Below are positions 59,611-64,000 of a stretch of DNA of 64,000 nt, piece after piece; position 1 is the first letter of the stretch; each line of letters begins with the position of its first letter. The position numbers and the translations under genes were made by a program. Source of the stretch: Corylus avellana (taxonomy: Eukaryota; Streptophyta; Magnoliopsida; Fagales; Betulaceae); NCBI RefSeq assembly GCF_901000735.1, contig NC_081545.1, positions 14,000,919-14,064,918 on the forward strand, read 5' to 3'. Below the pieces are notes generated by a model, which made no database searches, had not been told where the DNA came from, and saw only the letters and a list, made by a program, of their open reading frames with translations.

Positions 59611-60111
59611 AATAGCTCTTATATATATATATATATATTAGGTATGGAAATTCATCCTTCTTCCCAACACGTTTCTTTGCAAGAAAAGTGTACTTTCTCT
59701 TGTTGTTTTGTTATAGAAAGATGCTTCTTTGTATTTTGGGGCCAACAATTTTTGGCAGGATTTATTAATTTGATATGAACTTAATACAAAATTAAAAAGT
59801 TAATATTGATGAGTCTGACTTATTTAATTAAATGGATTGGGTTAAAGTTAACATATGAACATAAATTTTATCCAAACGAGTTTGGAGGAAATATTCTTCA
59901 ATCCATTTAAAATAGTGTCTATAAACATTTAAAACGTTAGTCTAAGTTAGTAAACTGCAATTAATGACCTTAAGAATTTAGTATGCATTTTAAATGCTTA
60001 TAGACACTTGGCACTATTTTAAGTGGGTTGTAGGATATTTCCTCCACACTGGTTTAAAGGAAATTTTTGTCCTTAACATAAATATCCTCATGAGAATAAC
60101 TTATTTAGGGA
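59611..60111. other. Noncoding sequence with a TA microsatellite
   Basis: An AT run lies at 59620-59638. Nothing else is recognised. Confidence 0.5.
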
Positions 60112-60702
60112 GGTTGCACAAAATGTGAGTTTTGTGCAACCAATCAGAAGTTGACACTTAAGCCAAACTTACCAAACTTAAGTTTTTTTTTTTTTTTTTA
60201 AAAAAAAAGCTTAACTACACTAGATTATATCACATATGAAATAAAAAATTAATTATTTATAAATAAAAAATTGTTTTTTTTAAAAAAAATTGAAGGTGTG
60301 GCTGGCAGCCACCCCAAGTCCTAGGGGTGGCGGCGTGGCCACTCCCATGGCCTGTGGGTGGCTCGCCGACTACCCCAGATCCGGATTTGGGATGGCTGGC
60401 CGCCACTCCCAGCTCATGGGGGTGGCTCGCCGGCCACCTCCAGGCCATAGGAGTGGCCGCACGCCCACCCCTAGGCCTAGGTGTGGCGGCCAGCCACCCA
60501 AAGTGGGCGAGGGGTGGCCAACCAGCCACCCCTTCAATCTTGTTTGTTTTTTTTGCTTGTTATTTTTTTAAAAATTAGTTTTTTATTTTATCTAGAGTAT
60601 AATCCGGTGTGGTTGAGTTTTTATTTTAAATATAAGTCTAATTAAATTGGCTGATATATTAGCTTCTTATTGGTGGCACAAAATGTGACTTTTGTGCTAA
60701 AG
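60112..60702. mobile_element. Foldback element with a GC-rich GGTGGC/GCCACC core
   Basis: The left end ggttgcacaaaatgtgagtt is inverted or closely matched by the right end (tggcacaaaatgtgactttt). The core at 60295-60535 is GC-rich with many copies of ggtggc(t/c)(g/c)gccggccacc. The GC core resembles that of the 52587-55017 element (ggggtggccagc, ccaccccttcaat), so both may belong to one group. ORFs on both strands here are symmetric products rich in Pro, Ala and Gly. Confidence 0.7.
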
Positions 60703-60810
60703 GTGCACCCAAGTCGCTTTCTATTCTTATACTCATGGCTCGACACGAGTCGAATTCGACACGCGACATCATTTATGGAAATTTTTGACATGACCTGCGT
60801 ACTCCACACA

Positions 60811-60998
60811 AAAAATGCTAGGAGTACCAAATCTTTTACCAAGAGGTGAGTACTAAAATGATGTGGAGCTTTTTCATTAGAAATTATCAAAACATTTAAT
60901 AAAGATAAATGTTACGGGTACCAATGAATAAGCTTCACATCATCTTTGTATCCATTAATCCATCTTTTGGTAAAAAATTTGGTACTTCTAACATTTTT
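60811..60998. mobile_element. Mutator-type MITE, relative of 12499-12680
   Basis: AAAAATGCTAGGAGTACCAAA pairs with TTTGGTACTTCTAACATTTTT. The inner segment aatgatgtggagct is inverted as agcttcacatcat. The arrangement matches the copy at 12499, but a flanking duplication is not evident. Confidence 0.78.
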
Positions 60999-62242
60999 CG
61001 TGTAAAATTAAAGGTTTTTGATTGAAATGTTTGACCCGTTTAATTAAGTGGACCAAGTTAAGGTTGACTTATATAATCTTATATATAAACTTTGATACGA
61101 GTTGAACTTGACACACAAACACGAATTAATACCCCTAATTTTGGAGCGTATATTTTCTTTTTTAATTTCCGAGCAAGAATTTTATAAGCACCGAAAAGAG
61201 AGATATTTATAGGTGAAACGACCGGGTAATAATCTTTTAACCTCATCAAAGAGATGTATATTTCTCAGTTTCCACCCAAAAAAATGGTGCTGTATATATA
61301 AATAATTACGCCGCCCTCTAATATGATAAGCAGGGCACCCCCAACTTGACTAAGTGGGCCACAAAAAACATGAAATGCCAAAACTGACCCTAAATCGGTC
61401 ATGTCAAAGGAAGGTTTAACAAGGACAAAACTGATAATGTATTATATCGTTAATTGCGTGGAGGGAAAGTCAATTCCTAACGGTATCTATCCACCGACCA
61501 CCGACCTACCCCTTTGCCCCCTCCGAAAATTATATATAAATAACAAAGACACAAAAAATAAAAAATAAAAAACAAACAAACAAACAAGTGATATAAATGG
61601 TAGCTAGCACCACCAATCCCATCTGAGCGTATTATTTTCGCAATTGATTATTTAAGTATTATACTAAATAAAAAATAATTAAAAAAAGAAATCCCAAAAT
61701 CCTTTTTTCCCATTTGCCAAACGGAGCCCAAACAAAACCCACTCAGATGCAATTATATTATTCCTTTTGACTATATATATATATATATATATACCCCATC
61801 TTTTATAATTATAGGCAGAGCATCTACGTCTACAACTAGAACTACAAACTGTTTTTTTTTTTATCAATGTTACGGCCTTGGATAACCATTACAAAAACAA
61901 AGGAAAAGCAGAGAAAGATTTGTCGGTGAATTTGGTCAGTACCCTTTTTTTTTATTAAAAAAAAAAAAAATTGTTTGCCTTTGAAAGAAAACCAACGTGG
62001 ACGCTTACCCAGATGACAAGCTGAGTGGCCAAGTAGTAGTAGTAGAAACAAAGAACCCCCCACCCCCTCCAGGCCCCATCTCTCTCAAAAACCGCACTGG
62101 GTTTTTTCTTCTACTCGTTGAAATTCTAGTATTTTGATGAAGAGGATTATTTGCTCGCCCCCTCTATAATCCAGAGAGAGAGAGAGAGAGAGAAGAAAAG
62201 GGGTTTTTTAGGTTTTTTTTTTTTTAGTTTTTTTCCAGAGAG
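60999..62242 (+). promoter_or_regulatory. Upstream region and leader of the ERF gene
   Basis: It contains a TA microsatellite (61773-61792), T/A runs, and a GA microsatellite at 62170-62192 in the probable 5' untranslated region, 50 bp before the start codon. GA/CT repeats near starts are common in plant genes. No single TATA box can be singled out because of the TA runs. Confidence 0.45.
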
Positions 62243-62797
62243 ATGGAAGGTGGTGAAGGAGGAGGAGGGGGAGGAGGAGGAGAGCGAGAGGAGAATAGGA
62301 GGAAGAGAGGGGTTGAGATCTGCGAGAGACCCTACAAGGGGATAAGGATGAGGAAGTGGGGGAAGTGGGTGGCTGAGATTAGAGAGCCAAACAAGCGTTC
62401 AAGGATTTGGCTCGGTTCCTACTCCACCCCCGTGGCGGCGGCGCGCGCTTACGACACCGCCGTTTTCTACTTGAGGGGACCCTCGGCTCGGCTCAACTTC
62501 CCAGAGGTTTTGGCAGCCGAAGTTGCCGGTGGCGCGGCGCTTGGGGAGAACATGTCCGCGGCTTTCATAAGGAAAAAGGCGACCGAGGTGGGCGCTAGAG
62601 TCGACGCGCTCGAGACGGCTCTGCATCATCCGCATCACCACCACCACCACCATCACCATCATCATCAACATCAACTTCGGCATGTATCGCCGGCGACGAG
62701 CGAGTTCGAGTCTTGTGGCGGGTTGGTGGAGCGGGTCGACTTGAATAAGGTGCCCGAACCGGAGAACTCGGAGTCGGAGTGGGATGAGAGGAATTAG
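62243..62797 (+). CDS. AP2/ERF transcription factor, DREB A-5 (group II) DEAR-type repressor
   Basis: This nuclear DNA-binding repressor of stress-responsive genes is complete in one exon of 184 codons, the usual size for the group. The Gly-rich N-terminus ([16 protein letters not shown]) is followed by one AP2 domain at residues 30-88 ([19 protein letters not shown] through [20 protein letters not shown]). Val43 and Glu48 occupy the positions that mark DREB specificity. [20 protein letters not shown] (104-123) is the conserved segment after the domain in this clade. A His-rich tract (128-143) follows. A C-terminal EAR motif DLNKVP (166-171), which recruits corepressors, lies before an acidic end. 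The ATG at 62243 is the first in the frame after the GA repeat. The repeat array and SINE lie upstream and no other gene is nearby. The match to Arabidopsis ERF008-ERF011/DEAR proteins is from memory of the family. Confidence 0.95.
   Translation: MEGGEGGGGGGGGEREENRRKRGVEICERPYKGIRMRKWGKWVAEIREPNKRSRIWLGSYSTPVAAARAYDTAVFYLRGPSARLNFPEVLAAEVAGGAALGENMSAAFIRKKATEVGARVDALETALHHPHHHHHHHHHHHQHQLRHVSPATSEFESCGGLVERVDLNKVPEPENSESEWDERN
62629..62680 (+). repeat. CAY (His codon) repeat within the ERF coding sequence
   Basis: A run of cac/cat codons with two caa codons encodes 11 consecutive His and then Gln-His-Gln. This is a likely length-variable triplet repeat. Confidence 0.9.
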
Positions 62798-63062
62798 TGG
62801 AAAACTGGAATTGGAAAGTCTACTGCTTTTCTTTTTTATGTGGATTTGTGGGGGTGGCGCTAACGTGCGCGCCATGGAGGTATGGGAGTGACGGCTGAAG
62901 AAATGATGAGGCCCTCTGTTTGTAGTGTACTGTACCTTTTTCATTAGCCCTATTTTTATTTTTCTTTCTTTGTTTTTAATCAAAGAAATTTTGGCCCTGT
63001 AAAAATTGTAAATGTAATATTATTATCAGAATATTTCCTAATTTTTCTGATTTTTTTTTTTC
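62798..63062 (+). other. 3' flank of the ERF gene
   Basis: This is the probable 3' untranslated region. A T-rich stretch with aatcaaag near 62978 lies before the gap. No canonical AATAAA is evident. Confidence 0.4.
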
Positions 63063-63162
63063 NNNNNNNNNNNNNNNNNNNNNNNNNNNNNNNNNNNNNN
63101 NNNNNNNNNNNNNNNNNNNNNNNNNNNNNNNNNNNNNNNNNNNNNNNNNNNNNNNNNNNNNN
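63063..63162. other. Assembly gap (100 N)
   Basis: Exactly 100 unknown bases. Confidence 1.
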
Positions 63163-63660
63163 CTCAACTAGGAGAACAGTCGAGCTTTCATTGTATGGAA
63201 GGCTATTAACAGAAGATTTCAGGTGAAGGGGTATGATCAGAAGGCATGCGTTGCAATGGAGAAAGAGGTGTGAATTTATATGAAGGGTTTCTGGATAACG
63301 AACGAGCGCGTGGTGCGCGTTGGCATGACATTTCATTCAGTTGCCCACGCATGATATTCGAAGTCGTTGATTGAACAGTGGGTTTGAAAAATGAGCTCAG
63401 TCGAATTATGACAGGAGACAAGATCCTACTTTCACGGGATCTTTTGACAAAATTTCCCTCGCGGCCCGAGGTCGCCTAACGCTTTGTTGTTTACTGTTTA
63501 TTTCACCTGAAGTGAAAAATTCCTTTAAAGCCACTCATCGGCTGCTTCCAGAAACTTCAAAAAAAAATCTCTTCAGTTTCTGACGCTCAGTCTCTTTTCA
63601 ATACTTCATCTCTCCCAAATTTCTTCGTATTCTCAACTATTTTTCCTTACTCTCCTAAAT
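63163..63660 (+). other. Sequence upstream of the edge ORF; possible leader or LTR remainder
   Basis: No terminus or primer-binding site is seen. CT-rich sequence at 63560-63650 resembles a plant leader before the ATG at 63661. Confidence 0.4.
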
Positions 63661-64000
63661 ATGGGAGCATCATCATCATCCGTTAACAACCTTGATTTGA
63701 ATGTTGCTCCTGCAGCACAACCCATTGTTATGCCTGACGTGCAACCGGATGTGCCTATTGTTCCCCCTGAAGTGCCTACTATACATCCCGTCGTACCTAT
63801 TGCACACCCTAATGAACTTGCTACAAATCCTGATGTATGGCAGCCAACTTTTGCCTTTGACAATCGTCCTATTACTATTCACGATTCTGTCATGCTCCAC
63901 GATTCTACTGCTGTAGCGGTGGCCAAAGGTTTCGTAATTCCACGGGATCAGACATTGTTAGCTGATAGATCGGATACTGATGCTATTAATGATTCATTGG
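63661..64000 (+). CDS. Unrecognised protein, N-terminal part, runs off the window
   Basis: The frame opens at ATG 63661 (MGASSSSVNNLDLNVAPAAQ) and stays open for 113 codons to the edge. The first 60 residues are Pro/Val-rich with a repeated VPxxP/VxP pattern (PDVQPDVPIVPPEVPTIHPV). Then comes ITIHDSVMLHDSTAVAVAKG and an acidic stretch DRSDTDAINDSL. It resembles the N-terminus of gag-like proteins of plant retroelements more than a known host protein, but I cannot assign a family. The start context and CT-rich leader are plausible. Confidence 0.5.
   Translation, partial: MGASSSSVNNLDLNVAPAAQPIVMPDVQPDVPIVPPEVPTIHPVVPIAHPNELATNPDVWQPTFAFDNRPITIHDSVMLHDSTAVAVAKGFVIPRDQTLLADRSDTDAINDSL

Noticed and set aside
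60257..60578. Overlapping Pro/Ala/Gly-rich ORFs on both strands
   Set aside because: They are by-products of the symmetric GC-rich repeat core of a foldback element; no start context or domain supports them.
62399..62983. A 194-codon minus-strand ORF opposite the ERF gene
   Set aside because: It is the antisense of the GC-rich AP2 coding sequence and has no domain of its own.

Overview
This window is eukaryotic nuclear DNA from a flowering plant, most likely a woody dicot. The evidence is a spliced gene with GT-AG introns, a plant AP2/ERF transcription factor, plant-type L1 LINEs with DUF4283-like ORF1 proteins, Athila- and copia-type retroelement remains, a tRNA-derived SINE, and several families of small DNA transposons. 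I cannot name the species. Three runs of exactly 100 N (19482-19581, 32412-32511, 63063-63162) are scaffold gaps.

Only two host genes are well supported. One is the 5' end of an eRF3 (translation termination GTPase, GSPT/Sup35 family) gene on the + strand. Five short exons lie between 13638 and 17961, and the reading frame stays open across every splice. The coding sequence stops just before the P-loop, and no later exon is visible. The other is a complete single-exon ERF/DREB repressor of the DEAR type (62243-62797) with an AP2 domain and a DLNxxP EAR motif. A short antisense piece of a UDP-glycosyltransferase (12118-12372) is a dead relic. An open frame that runs off the right edge (63661 onward) is unrecognised and may be a retroelement gag.

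The rest is a nested mobile-element landscape. From left to right: an Athila-type pol scrap (1-660); a nearly full LINE with ORF1 and ORF2 (about 950-6331); small DNA elements (6786-9409); a diverged duplicated noncoding block (9945-11660); MITEs on both sides of the eRF3 promoter; a LINE inside eRF3 intron 3 that itself carries a Harbinger-type MITE; a copia 3' half (19582-22359); a 1.2 kb TRIM with paired LTRs (22713-23940); a copia element (24049-31121) split by two foreign LTR copies; a 5'-truncated LINE (35424-42366) with a 12 bp target duplication and further insertions inside it; a minus-strand LINE (45192-51733); and an array of about 0.97 kb repeats in both orientations (44855-59050). 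That array holds the minus-strand LINE, a 2.4 kb foldback element, and inside the foldback a hAT MITE and another hairpin element.

Most of these insertions can be ordered by reading target-site duplications and broken reading frames. Five solo LTRs have perfect 5 bp duplications, which indicates repeated LTR-LTR recombination. No operon-like or defence-like system is present. The most informative points are the headless eRF3 locus, the nesting order, the hairpin element at both orientation switches of the repeat array, and CpG-rich motif clusters shared by different LTRs.
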